NCBI GenBank assembly: GCA_965369385.1
Contig: CBDUQP010000014.1
Span: 1-36,400 of the forward strand
DNA from: CBDUQP01 sp965369385
Lineage (GTDB): Bacteria > Planctomycetota > Phycisphaerae > SM23-33
Direction of reading: 5' to 3'
Length of the DNA: 36,400 nt
Part shown: positions 9,089-16,908 of the stretch, in pieces
Layout of the letters: every line of letters starts with the position of its first letter
Position numbering within the stretch: the stretch's first letter is position 1
Notes under the pieces: generated by a model
The model's input: only the letters and a program-made list of their open reading frames with translations
The model's database searches: none
What the model was told of the DNA's origin: nothing
Program-made: the position numbers and the translations under genes

Positions 9089-10417
9089 ATGTCAGCATAT
9101 TTCAGGGGCATTCTGGCAGGACTGATCGCACTGATGGTGGCGTCAGTGGCTGGGGCGGTGGAAACTCCGGCGAAGGAGAACACCTTGCCCGTCCGCCAGC
9201 CCACTGGCAAATCTATCGCAGTATCTCCCTCAACAGGTAGCTCCCCGCCGGGCGTTGTGAAGCCTGCTGATGTCCCTGGCAGAGCTCAGGCGAAGTGGCC
9301 CACCAACGCGAAGCCTCTTATGCTTGATGCCGATAGACGCCGCGTTGTCATTCGCGCAAAGGTGTGTTTCAGGGATGGATTGTTGGAGTTCCTGCTGGTA
9401 TCCAAGGGTACCAAGGAGCATGAGAGCATACTGCAAACCCAGGCTAAGCCTTCAAATCTGCACGCATCGCTTCTGGCACTGGGGCTGACCCAAGGCAAGC
9501 CCGCGCGTCATAGCCGCGCCGATGGCCGCTTCCTGCCTCCGCAGGGTCCTGAGCTGGATGTCAAATTCCGCTGGAAAGACGCCAAGGGAGCAATGCGAAC
9601 TGCCGATGCGGGAGATTGGATGGAAACGGTATCGGTCAATGACAAGACCTTGCCGAAATTGTGGGTATTTGTAGGTTCCAACATCCTTCCGAATAACCAA
9701 TACCAGGCCGACGCTACCGGCGAAATCATATCGGTGGCGAATTTCGCATCGGCCGTGATGGATGTTCCCTTCGAGAGCAGCGAAAAGGGTGCCTTGCAGG
9801 AGTACAAAGCAAGGACATCACGAATCCCGCCGCTCGACACTGTTGTGGACGTTATCATCACTCCCAAACCTGGCGCCAAGGCGAGCCCGCATGCCAGGGT
9901 CCTGCTGGAAATAGACCGCTTTGGGCGTATTCGGGTCGACTCAGTGGCAATGTCGCCTGCAAAGCTTCGCCAGTGGGCCAGGGAGTATGTTTCGAAGCAT
10001 GCCAAGGCATCGGTTACTGTCAGGGCAGAGGGTCGGGCAATGGTATGCGATGTGCAATTCGCTCGAGCCGAGCTTATGTTCGGCGGCGTCAGCGAGATCG
10101 AAGAAGAACGCATCCCAGCGACGAAACCCGTTCTGCCGCGAAACAATGCCCAGGCACGCCGCGAGCTTCAGCGGTGGATTGCCCGCCTGAAGGACACTGA
10201 CGAAATGTTGGTTGATCCTGCCGCCGATATCAAGGATGTGCTCTCACATATCCGCCAGGAGCTATCGGAGCTTGCCGAAGTGCGGAGATTGCTGGAGTCT
10301 TATCGGGACCATCTGAAAGCGGCGGTGGCCGAACGTCGGCGGAGCATGGATAATGGATCGAATTCGGGCAGTGATGCAGGCAAGAGCAGTCCCAGCAATC
10401 AGGGCAAAGGGAAGTAG
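9089..10417 (+). CDS. Secreted protein with YdjY-like domain
   Basis: A 442-residue protein. The frame is open from a TTG at 9011, but that lies inside the terminator region. The ATG at 9089 follows GAGGTGA and gives a clean signal peptide (SAYFRGILAGLIALMVASVAGA). After a Pro-rich linker, residues ~80-160 carry the pattern VIRAKVCFRDGLLEFLL..KGTKEHESIL...PSNLHASLLALGL..GKP. I recognise this as the YdjY domain found in many planctomycete secreted proteins; its biochemical role is unknown. The middle is beta-rich and the C-terminus is a charged helix with a Ser/Gly/Asn-rich tail. It follows the secretin terminator by 26 bases, so it may have its own promoter or be expressed by read-through. 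An accessory role for the pilus machine is possible from position only. Confidence 0.6.
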   Translation: MSAYFRGILAGLIALMVASVAGAVETPAKENTLPVRQPTGKSIAVSPSTGSSPPGVVKPADVPGRAQAKWPTNAKPLMLDADRRRVVIRAKVCFRDGLLEFLLVSKGTKEHESILQTQAKPSNLHASLLALGLTQGKPARHSRADGRFLPPQGPELDVKFRWKDAKGAMRTADAGDWMETVSVNDKTLPKLWVFVGSNILPNNQYQADATGEIISVANFASAVMDVPFESSEKGALQEYKARTSRIPPLDTVVDVIITPKPGAKASPHARVLLEIDRFGRIRVDSVAMSPAKLRQWAREYVSKHAKASVTVRAEGRAMVCDVQFARAELMFGGVSEIEEERIPATKPVLPRNNAQARRELQRWIARLKDTDEMLVDPAADIKDVLSHIRQELSELAEVRRLLESYRDHLKAAVAERRRSMDNGSNSGSDAGKSSPSNQGKGK

Positions 10418-10423
10418 ACCACA

Positions 10424-11170
10424 ATGACTGTCACCCAGGCATGCACCGGAGACATGTCCCGTCGCCAGGGTTCAGCAGGTAGGTATTTGCTTGCGGTGTT
10501 GCCTGTCGTATTGTGCTCTGTGGGAATTTGCGTTGGAGTCTATGTGCTCGGGCGAATTGCCGGTGGAGACAGAGCTGCCGTGCTGGCGATGGTTATGGCA
10601 GTTGCGGTTTGGCTGGCGATGAGTACGCCCGTGCTGGCTGGGGCGGGGGACGATTCGCTGTGGGTATGGTTGAAGGTGGGATGTGCTTCGGATTCCGTCG
10701 GCATCACGCTGCTGATCTTGTGCATGTTCAGCGATACACTCTCGCTGCTGGTGGCGTTGAAGATGTACTGCACGTACCTGTCGCTGGTAGTGCTGGCGGC
10801 CGCTGCGGGCAGATTGGCGAAAACTCAGGCAAATCGTCATCTATGCGGTATTGTGACAGCCGTGATTTTGTTGATTCTTCTTGGATCTCCGCTGTGGGCA
10901 GGGGGGCTGCTGCAGTTTATTCCTCGTGAGTATCAGACCGAAGCTGCCGCACTGCTGACTCGCCTGAATCCAATGTATAGCCTGCTGGCATGCCTGCCGC
11001 CGCACGATGCCGCGGTCTGGCATTTCGAGCAACTCATGTACCACATATCAGATTTGGGAGAGAACTACGCCGTGGGCCCGGTGCAGTGGTATTGGTGCGG
11101 GGCGATCTACCTTCCAATAGCGGGGCTGCTCGCAGCATCGCACCTTGTGCGTCGCGGGAATCAGTCCTGA
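10424..11170 (+). CDS. Polytopic membrane protein of unknown function
   Basis: A 248-residue hydrophobic protein beginning six bases after the previous stop, so probably co-transcribed with it. About six membrane segments can be seen: near residues 22-46, 52-74, 85-105, 108-128, 140-162 and 225-240. A soluble loop (about 165-215) contains LNPMYSLLACLPP and VGPVQWYWCGAIYL. An internal ATG at 10454 (after GGAG) is an alternative start that would drop ten polar residues. It has no motif that I recognise; the loop faintly resembles the last loop of ABC-2-type permeases, but that is a guess. Its partner may be the YdjY-like protein. Confidence 0.7.
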   Translation: MTVTQACTGDMSRRQGSAGRYLLAVLPVVLCSVGICVGVYVLGRIAGGDRAAVLAMVMAVAVWLAMSTPVLAGAGDDSLWVWLKVGCASDSVGITLLILCMFSDTLSLLVALKMYCTYLSLVVLAAAAGRLAKTQANRHLCGIVTAVILLILLGSPLWAGGLLQFIPREYQTEAAALLTRLNPMYSLLACLPPHDAAVWHFEQLMYHISDLGENYAVGPVQWYWCGAIYLPIAGLLAASHLVRRGNQS

Positions 11171-11230
11171 CTGTCCTTTGCCAGTTCTTCTAATGGAGAT
11201 TCTGTCGGTCTTAGTACTCGTAAGTCGTTG

Positions 11231-11252
11231 CCTGTCTGCTATTGCGGGCAGG
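11231..11252 (+). terminator. Hairpin between convergent genes
   Basis: CCTGTCTGC-TATT-GCGGGCAGG forms a 9-bp stem with two G-U pairs, between the end of the membrane-protein gene (11170) and the converging rdgB (ends 11275). The bases after it (TTACTACC...TTCTTCC) are only moderately T-rich, so it is a weak terminator candidate. Confidence 0.45.
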
Positions 11253-11257
11253 TTACT

Positions 11258-11279
11258 ACCTGACATTCTTCCTGTTACA
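11258..11279 (-). repeat. 22-nt dispersed repeat, copy 2
   Basis: A perfect 22-base match, on the other strand, to 2206-2227. Read on the minus strand, the rdgB stop codon TAA (11277-11275) lies inside it (TGTAACAGG), so rdgB ends within the repeat. It begins five bases after the hairpin at 11231-11252. Confidence 0.6.
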
Positions 11280-11928
11280 AAGAAACAAGGTAGTCTTGCA
11301 GCATCATCGCAAACTGGCGAACAGCCAGGCCGCGATGGCTCAGGAAGTTCTTCTGTTGTGGGGGAAGCTGGGCGGTGGAGCATCCGAGTTGGGGTATGCA
11401 GAAGATGGGATCGTATCCGAAACCGTTATCGCCGGCTGGTGCATGTCCGATGCGTCCCTCTATTTTTCCGTTTGTTTGCAGAAGAATGTCTTCGCCGCGT
11501 GCGAGGGCGAGATGGCATATGAAACGGGCGGAGCGGTTTTCGTCGCTCACGCCTGACAACGCATCCAGCAGTTTGTCATTATTTGCCTGGTCGATGATAT
11601 CCCTGGGCGTTGACGGCGGCAGGCCATCGGCTGCGTAACGGGCACTGTGCACTCCGGGCGCCCCGTTGAGGGCGTCAACCACGAGTCCGGAATCGTCGGC
11701 GAGGCACCACTTTCCTGTAGCCTTTGCGTAGTAGAGGGCCTTTTGTATCGCGTTTTCGGCGAAGGTTGCTCCAGTTTCCTCTGGCTCGGGCACGTCGCAG
11801 ACTTCATCGAGGCCGACCACTGTCACGGGCATTTCGGCCAGCACCTCGCGAATTTCGCGCAGCTTTCCTGGGTTTCTAGTGGCCAGGACGATTTCGGGAT
11901 TATTCATATTATCGGGCATCGGTGACAT
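11275..11928 (-). CDS. rdgB: XTP/dITP diphosphatase (RdgB/HAM1 family)
   Basis: Hydrolyses non-canonical purine nucleotides (XTP, dITP, ITP) to monophosphates, keeping them out of DNA and RNA. Family signatures are clear: IVLATRNPGKLREI at the N-terminus (phosphate and base binding), FAENAIQKALYYAKATG, ADDSGLVVDALNGAPGVHSARYA (catalytic Asp region) and GFGYDPIF. The length of 217 residues is usual. Three in-frame ATGs are close together (11928, 11919, 11907). The last gives MNNPEIVLATRN, the usual family start, one base after the upstream lipoprotein's stop; none has a strong ribosome binding site, so translational coupling is likely. It is the last gene of the rph-lipoprotein-rdgB group. Pairing of rph with rdgB is common in bacteria. 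Confidence 0.95.
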   Translation of the reverse strand: MSPMPDNMNNPEIVLATRNPGKLREIREVLAEMPVTVVGLDEVCDVPEPEETGATFAENAIQKALYYAKATGKWCLADDSGLVVDALNGAPGVHSARYAADGLPPSTPRDIIDQANNDKLLDALSGVSDENRSARFICHLALARGEDILLQTNGKIEGRIGHAPAGDNGFGYDPIFCIPQLGCSTAQLPPQQKNFLSHRGLAVRQFAMMLQDYLVSL

Positions 11929-12742
11929 TGGGTATTCTCATGGGGTAGGTTCGGGTGGTAATCCTCTGCCTCTTGCCGTTGGGCAGTGTCTGCCAGGCAA
12001 CTTCGGATCGTCCGTTAACAATGAGGTGGCGAAGCGGGGGTTCCTTCGTGTTCATGATCTTCGCCATTGTCTTGTTTACAACCGCCGAGGAGTACGCCAG
12101 CACGTCCTTGTCCTCTTGGTTAGGGATCGGGTTTTTCCTCATGATTACTGCGTCTTCGGGGAAAGCTCCTATGGTTACTCTGGATCTTGCCCGTCTGTGT
12201 TGATAGTAGGCCTCAAAGCCCTTCTTGCGAAGCCATTTGCAATATATAGCCGCCTGTTCCTTCCTCAACCTGCCGACAACACGATTCTCGGGGGAGTCAA
12301 TGAACAGGGCTATCAACACGGTCCATGATCCCCTGGCGTTCGATATGTCCCACTCGGGATTGCCGATGGGCTTTCCGGAGATGGGAATGACATCGGCACC
12401 CCTGAAGGCTCGCAAACCTTTGTCGGTCTTCCACGCTCGTGCCGTGTTCAAATCATTAGCAGCGTCCGTCACGGTGTCATAGCTTCCCCACCGAAGTTCA
12501 GTGCGGCTGTCCTTGTGGTTTACGTATATATTGCGCCAGCCGGTTTTTTTAATGGTCTGCTTTTTAATCTTAATGCTGTTGCGAACATGGTCCGGACCGT
12601 TAATCGTGTACAGGAGGATGGTGTATTCGCCAGTGGCCCCGGCCGTGCCTCCACCGCCAAAGTGGCTCGCTATGGATCCTCCTCCGCATCCGCTAATCAG
12701 CAGTGATGTCACCAACAGGAACATTGTCGTCAGGTGCTTCAT
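11909..12742 (-). CDS. Lipoprotein with two SPOR-like repeats
   Basis: A 277-residue protein with a lipoprotein signal (LLVTSLLISGC, lipid on the Cys near residue 19) followed by a Gly-rich linker. Two segments look alike: TGEYTILLYTINGPDHV...LRWGSYDTVTDAANDL and SWTVLIALFIDSPENR...KWLRKKGFEAYY...VTIGAFPEDAV. Each begins with a hydrophobic strand, then a helix with K/R residues, then a G-[SA]-[YF] turn. This is the layout of the SPOR domain, which binds denuded peptidoglycan at division sites. That reading is by eye and unproven. It begins one base after the rph stop, with GGGAGG seven bases before the ATG, and overlaps or abuts rdgB, so the three genes are one transcription unit. Confidence 0.72.
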   Translation of the reverse strand: MKHLTTMFLLVTSLLISGCGGGSIASHFGGGGTAGATGEYTILLYTINGPDHVRNSIKIKKQTIKKTGWRNIYVNHKDSRTELRWGSYDTVTDAANDLNTARAWKTDKGLRAFRGADVIPISGKPIGNPEWDISNARGSWTVLIALFIDSPENRVVGRLRKEQAAIYCKWLRKKGFEAYYQHRRARSRVTIGAFPEDAVIMRKNPIPNQEDKDVLAYSSAVVNKTMAKIMNTKEPPLRHLIVNGRSEVAWQTLPNGKRQRITTRTYPMRIPNVTDAR

Positions 12743-12743
12743 G

Positions 12744-13472
12744 TCAGCCTCCCTCTTTAATAGCCTGTTTTTGCAGTGATGAGAGTTTTGCGATACCCCG
12801 TTTGGCGAGGGCCAGCATTTGCTGCAGTTGGTCCGCGTCGAACGGGGTCTGTTCGCTTGTGCCTTGCACTTCCACGAATTTACCTCGCGGCTGCATGGCG
12901 ATGTTCATGTCAACGTCGGCGGCGGAGTCCTCAACGTAGTCCAGGTCAAGTACTGCCTGTCCGTCGACGATTCCCACAGAGACGCCGGCAACTTGCGTGG
13001 TAAGAGCCCGGCGGCTGCACAGTCCGTCATTGGCGGCTTTGTTTATCGCGATAGCGAGCGCCACGTATGCCCCGGTGATGGAGGCGGTTCTTGTGCCGCC
13101 GTCTGCCTGCAGTACGTCGCAGTCGAGGTAGACGGTATTGGCCCCGAGCTTTTTGAAATCGACAACGCTGCGCAAGACGCGTCCGATCAGGCGTTGGATT
13201 TCAACACCTCTGCCGTCCGGTTTACCGGTCGGTCGGCGTTTGCGGGTAGAAGTGGACGCCGGGAGCATACCGTATTCGGCGGTCACCCATCCCAGTTGGC
13301 TCTGCTTACGCCATGGCGGAAGCTCATTGACGAAACTGGCGGTGCAGATGACTTGAGTATTGCCCATTTCCATAAGGCAAGAACCCGCGGCATTTGCGAC
13401 GAATCCCGGAGTGATATTTGCCGTTCTCATCTGTGAGGCGGTTCTGCCGTCATGTCGTTTGGATCTGGCCAC
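12744..13472 (-). CDS. rph: Ribonuclease PH
   Basis: A phosphate-dependent 3'-5' exoribonuclease that trims tRNA precursors and acts in rRNA decay; it forms hexameric rings. The 242-residue protein is of standard length and matches throughout: R-HDGR near the N-terminus, GSCLMEMGNTQVICTASF, GWVTAEYGMLPASTSTRKRR, EIQRLIGRVLRSVVD and DCDVLQADGGTRTASITGAYVAL. The last holds the acidic and Gly-Thr-Arg phosphate-binding core. Its start is 35 bases after argF. The stop is followed after one base by the ATG of the lipoprotein. Confidence 0.97.
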   Translation of the reverse strand: MARSKRHDGRTASQMRTANITPGFVANAAGSCLMEMGNTQVICTASFVNELPPWRKQSQLGWVTAEYGMLPASTSTRKRRPTGKPDGRGVEIQRLIGRVLRSVVDFKKLGANTVYLDCDVLQADGGTRTASITGAYVALAIAINKAANDGLCSRRALTTQVAGVSVGIVDGQAVLDLDYVEDSAADVDMNIAMQPRGKFVEVQGTSEQTPFDADQLQQMLALAKRGIAKLSSLQKQAIKEGG

Positions 13473-13507
13473 GTTGCGTCCTTATAATATTGGTTTGATT
13501 GGATGAA

Positions 13508-14443
13508 TTACATGGAAGCCACGCCGCCGTCGCCAAGCAGTACGTCCAGCAGTGTTCGCTGGAAATGAAGGCGATTTTCGGCTTCTTCCATGATCGTATC
13601 GGCGTGTTTCTCGAATGTTTCGTCGGTAATTTCATATCCGCGATAGGCTGGCAGGCAGTGCATGACAATCGCATTGTCGGCAGCGCAAGCCATGAGCGTC
13701 TCGTTGACCTGGAAGCCGTCGAAGTCTTTCAGACGGCGTTCCTTCTCCTCTTCCTGCCCCATGGAAATCCATGTGTCGGTATAGATCACGTCAGCATTGG
13801 AAGCAGCTTGGCGAACGTCGCTGGTAATGCGTATGGCCTGCGGTCCAGCTTCTTTTTGCAGGTTGGTTATGAAATCATCTTCCAGTTCGTAACCTTCCGG
13901 GCAGGCGAGAACGAAATTCATTTTGAGCTGGATGCATGCCACCGCAAGGCTTCTAGCTACGTTGTTACCGTCGCCGATGAACGTCAGGGTCCGGCCGTCC
14001 AGATTGCCGAATTGCTCCATGGCGGTCATCAGATCTGCCATGGCCTGGCAGGGGTGGGAATGGTCGCTCAGTGCGTTGATAACCGGCGAGGGTGAATGTT
14101 CTGCCAGGCCCTCCACCGAGGCGTGAGCAAACGTTCTGGCCATGATTCCGTCACACATTCTGCCAAGAACGCGTGCAATATCGCAGACCGGTTCTCGTGT
14201 GCCCAAGCCGATATCGGCTTGTGTCAGGTATATGGCGTGCCCTCCGAGTTGTGTCATTGCGGTCTCAAAACTAACGCGGGTTCGCAGCGATGGCTTCTCG
14301 AAGATCATTGCGAGTGTCTTGTTGTTCAGAGATGCGGGCAGTTTGCCGCTGCGGAAGAGTTTCTTGTCTTCGATGGCCTTGTTGAGCAGAAACGCCAACT
14401 GTGTCGACGAGAAATCCGAAAGGTTTATAAAGTGCTTGTTCAT
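13508..14443 (-). CDS. argF: Ornithine carbamoyltransferase
   Basis: Transfers the carbamoyl group of carbamoyl phosphate to ornithine, making citrulline in arginine synthesis. The 311 residues have the expected length. The carbamoyl phosphate-binding site is FEKPSLRTRVSFE (Ser-x-Arg-Thr-Arg), followed by SDHSHPCQAMADL (HPCQ) and HCLPA near the C-terminus with its catalytic Cys. The ornithine-contacting SMG loop (DTWISMGQEEEKERR) supports ornithine rather than an acylated ornithine or aspartate. It lies 75 bases after argB and 35 bases before rph. Confidence 0.96.
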   Translation of the reverse strand: MNKHFINLSDFSSTQLAFLLNKAIEDKKLFRSGKLPASLNNKTLAMIFEKPSLRTRVSFETAMTQLGGHAIYLTQADIGLGTREPVCDIARVLGRMCDGIMARTFAHASVEGLAEHSPSPVINALSDHSHPCQAMADLMTAMEQFGNLDGRTLTFIGDGNNVARSLAVACIQLKMNFVLACPEGYELEDDFITNLQKEAGPQAIRITSDVRQAASNADVIYTDTWISMGQEEEKERRLKDFDGFQVNETLMACAADNAIVMHCLPAYRGYEITDETFEKHADTIMEEAENRLHFQRTLLDVLLGDGGVASM

Positions 14444-14518
14444 GGCCTGAATTCGCCCTCTTTTGCCGCTGCGAGCCCCATAACCAACGATATCGTCAGC
14501 GGCGCAGTGGCGTGTTGG

Positions 14519-15391
14519 TTATTGTTGAATCAACGTGCCGACTCCGCTGTCGGAGAATATCTCCAGCAGCAGGGAATGGCTGAATCTACCGTCGATAATG
14601 TGCGTCTTGTTCACTCCGCATTCGAGTGCTCTCAGGCAGGCTTCCACTTTCGGAAGCATTCCGGATGAAATCGTCCCGGAGGCTATCATCTCACGGATTT
14701 CCTCGCCCGTCGCCCGTGAGACAACGCTGTCGGCGTCATCCACGTTCTGACGAATTCCGTGCGTGTCGGAGACCATTACCAGCTTCTCGGCCTTCAGTGC
14801 CGCAGCCACTTCGCCGGCGGCGGTATCTGCATTGCAGTTGAGTTTGGCACCCATTCGATCGATCGAGAGCGGGGCGATAACGGGCACTGCCTGCGAGTTG
14901 CACAGCAGCTCGATGAGCCTGCTATTGACGCTGGTCACCTTGCCCACCGAGCCGAGGTCCACTGTTCTACCTTCATGCTCGAGGAACAGTTTCTCGCCGA
15001 ACAGTACACAACTGGACAGCGTGTGAAGACTCATGGCCTTTCCGCCCAGCGAGTCAATAAGCTCCGAAAGATGCTCATTGATCTCCCTGCAAAGCACGTG
15101 CTCCACAACCGTTAGTGTTCGCTGATCGGTGTAGCGACGTCCCTGGACGAACTGGACTTCCAAACCCCGTTCATCCATCGCGTTGGATATCGCCTTGCCG
15201 CCGCCGTGCACGATCACAGGCCGCAAACCGACCGCGCTGAGGAAGAGTACGTCGGTGAGCATATCCTTGAGGGATTGGTCATCGTCCATGATCGATCCGC
15301 CGATCTTTATCACGACGATCTTGCCTGCGAACGACTGGATGTATGATCTCGCTTCAATGAGCGTGTTGGCTTTGGCAATTGCCTCTTGCAT
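14519..15391 (-). CDS. argB: Acetylglutamate kinase
   Basis: Phosphorylates N-acetylglutamate, the second step of arginine synthesis. The frame extends to a TTG at 15424, but the ATG at 15391 (AGGA eight bases upstream) gives the natural N-terminus and 290 residues. Key motifs are VVIKIGGSIMDDD, VIVHGGGKAISNAM and the nucleotide-site region NCNADTAAGEVAAAL. The N-terminal helix (MQEAIAKANTLIEARSYIQSF) and the C-terminal E-I-F-S-D-S-G-V-G-T pattern are the marks of hexameric, arginine-inhibited kinases, so feedback inhibition is likely. A good promoter lies just upstream (15424-15452). Confidence 0.96.
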   Translation of the reverse strand: MQEAIAKANTLIEARSYIQSFAGKIVVIKIGGSIMDDDQSLKDMLTDVLFLSAVGLRPVIVHGGGKAISNAMDERGLEVQFVQGRRYTDQRTLTVVEHVLCREINEHLSELIDSLGGKAMSLHTLSSCVLFGEKLFLEHEGRTVDLGSVGKVTSVNSRLIELLCNSQAVPVIAPLSIDRMGAKLNCNADTAAGEVAAALKAEKLVMVSDTHGIRQNVDDADSVVSRATGEEIREMIASGTISSGMLPKVEACLRALECGVNKTHIIDGRFSHSLLLEIFSDSGVGTLIQQ

Positions 15392-15423
15392 GGGTCGAAT
15401 CCTGATTAAAGAATAAGCAGCCA

Positions 15424-15452
15424 AGAATAGCCCAAAACCCCCTGCATATCAA
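15424..15452 (-). promoter_or_regulatory. Sigma70-like promoter for argB
   Basis: On the minus strand TTGATA (15452-15447), 17 bases, then TATTCT (15429-15424), about 33 bases before the argB ATG. An 8-bp inverted repeat, CAAAACCC (15433-15440) and GGGTTTTG (15453-15460), overlaps the -35 box and could be an operator or the end hairpin of the upstream transcript. Confidence 0.55.
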
Positions 15453-15513
15453 GGGTTTTGACAGGCAAGCAGTGTGGATGTCGGGTTCGCTGGTGGGGTT
15501 GGTAAGGGTTGCC

Positions 15514-15990
15514 TTAGGAAAGAGTTAGCGTTCTGGAGTCTTGCCCGGTTATTTCGAACTCCAGCGTTATGTGGTTCGCTGGCAGTGCGCCTCGGGCCCG
15601 ATCTGCCCATTCGATGAGCACTACGCCTTCTTCGAGCATCTCATCGAGCCCAAGCTCGGACAGCTCCACAGCCGGGCTTACCATGCGGTACAGGTCCAGG
15701 TGGAAGATGGGCACTCGTCCCGGATACTCCTGCACGAGTACGTACGTGGGCGAGGAAACCATCCGCGGATCGTCCAGGCCAAGCCCGATCGCCAAGCCGC
15801 GAACGATGGCGGTTTTGCCCGCTCCCAAGTCACCCACCAATGCCAGGCAGTCGCCGGTTTTAAGGCGTTTGGCGAGTTCCTGTCCGATTGCGTAGGTGTC
15901 TTCGGGACTGTTGCTCGTGAAGGTTTCGGATGTTTCGTGGGGAGTGGTCATTGGTCGGCCAGGTTTGGTGTTCAGGTGTGGTGCTCCCAT
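15514..15990 (-). CDS. tsaE: tRNA threonylcarbamoyladenosine synthesis ATPase TsaE
   Basis: The P-loop ATPase of the TsaBDE complex that makes t6A37 in tRNAs reading ANN codons. GDLGAGKTAIVRGLA is the Walker A loop, with SSPTYVLVQEY, HLDLYRM, LGLDEMLEEGVVLIEWADR and the terminal strand typical of the family. With 158 residues it is slightly long. The ATG at 15990 overlaps the end of thiL by 19 bases, while an internal ATG at 15951 gives MTTPHETSE and a more usual length; neither has a clear ribosome binding site. The overlap argues for co-transcription with thiL. Confidence 0.95.
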   Translation of the reverse strand: MGAPHLNTKPGRPMTTPHETSETFTSNSPEDTYAIGQELAKRLKTGDCLALVGDLGAGKTAIVRGLAIGLGLDDPRMVSSPTYVLVQEYPGRVPIFHLDLYRMVSPAVELSELGLDEMLEEGVVLIEWADRARGALPANHITLEFEITGQDSRTLTLS

Positions 15991-16898
15991 CCTTCGGCGG
16001 CCAGCGGATTGATCGTTCCGTCTGCGCCTGTGATGGTGAGATTGTCTGCGGGTTGCTCTTGGGTTATGTGCCCGATGCAGCTAATGGTGACATCAAGCGG
16101 TTGATCCTGCACGAGGCGGCGGGCCTGCTCGGGTGGCAGGGTGAATAGAAGTTCGTAGTCTTCGCCATCGGTAAGGGCTGCTTGTAGCGGTGTGATGTTT
16201 GTTCGCGTGCCGGATGCGTTTGGGGCGATGGGTATGCTTGTGGATTCTACCGAAGCGCCCACGCCGGATGCGTTGCAGATGCGTGACAGGTCAATCGCCA
16301 GCCCGTCTGAGACGTCTATCATCGCATGGAGATCATATCGCTTGGCGAGCAGACGTGCTTCGCGAATTCTCGGCGTGAATGTCACATGGCGGTCGCTCTG
16401 CCACGCGCCACCGAAACTGCCCGTAACGCATATCGCATCGCCGACTTTAGCGCCGCTTCGCAGAACCGGGGCAATTCCGTCTGGCCTGCCGAAAACGGTT
16501 ACGCTGATTGCGAGCTTCTGGCCCCACGCGCCGGTATCACCGCCGACCATGGGACAGCCGAATTCATCGCTCACCGAACGTCTGCCTGCGTATAGTTCGC
16601 GGGCGTCATCTTCTGAGAACCCTTGCGGCAGAGCTACGCTTGCGACGGCTGCTGTGGGGGTGGCAGCCATTGCGGCGATATCCGAAAGTGCCCGTGCCAT
16701 TGCTTTTCTGCCGACGGCACGCGGGCCGAGTTCGTCAAGGTGAAAATGGACACCATCGAGCAACTGGTCCACCGAGACACACATAGGCTCATCGCCGATA
16801 TTGACGATTGCGCAATCGTCTCCCGGCCCGACAGGAACTGTCGACGGGTCGCACTCGTTCTGTGCGCATATCCAGTCTATGTAATTCGATTCACGCAT
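15972..16898 (-). CDS. thiL: Thiamine-monophosphate kinase
   Basis: Phosphorylates thiamine monophosphate to the active cofactor thiamine pyrophosphate. The 308-residue protein has the PurM/SelD-like fold. GPGDDCAIV is the metal- and ATP-binding loop, followed by SVDQLLDGVHF, RAVGRKAMARALSDIAAMAA, VGGDTGAWG and MIDVSDGLAIDLSRIC. DGEDYELLFT is the substrate-site signature near the C-terminus. It starts ten bases after argH and runs into tsaE by overlap, so it should be read from the argH promoter. Confidence 0.96.
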   Translation of the reverse strand: MRESNYIDWICAQNECDPSTVPVGPGDDCAIVNIGDEPMCVSVDQLLDGVHFHLDELGPRAVGRKAMARALSDIAAMAATPTAAVASVALPQGFSEDDARELYAGRRSVSDEFGCPMVGGDTGAWGQKLAISVTVFGRPDGIAPVLRSGAKVGDAICVTGSFGGAWQSDRHVTFTPRIREARLLAKRYDLHAMIDVSDGLAIDLSRICNASGVGASVESTSIPIAPNASGTRTNITPLQAALTDGEDYELLFTLPPEQARRLVQDQPLDVTISCIGHITQEQPADNLTITGADGTINPLAAEGWEHHT

Positions 16899-16908
16899 TG
16901 TCAGCCAC

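Noticed and set aside
12819..13436. A 205-codon plus-strand open frame opposite rph
   Set aside because: It is a shadow of the GC-rich third codon positions of rph, with no ribosome binding site.
15392..15405. GGGTCGAATCCTG, which resembles a tRNA T-loop
   Set aside because: No acceptor, D or anticodon stem can be formed around it, and it lies in the argB leader.
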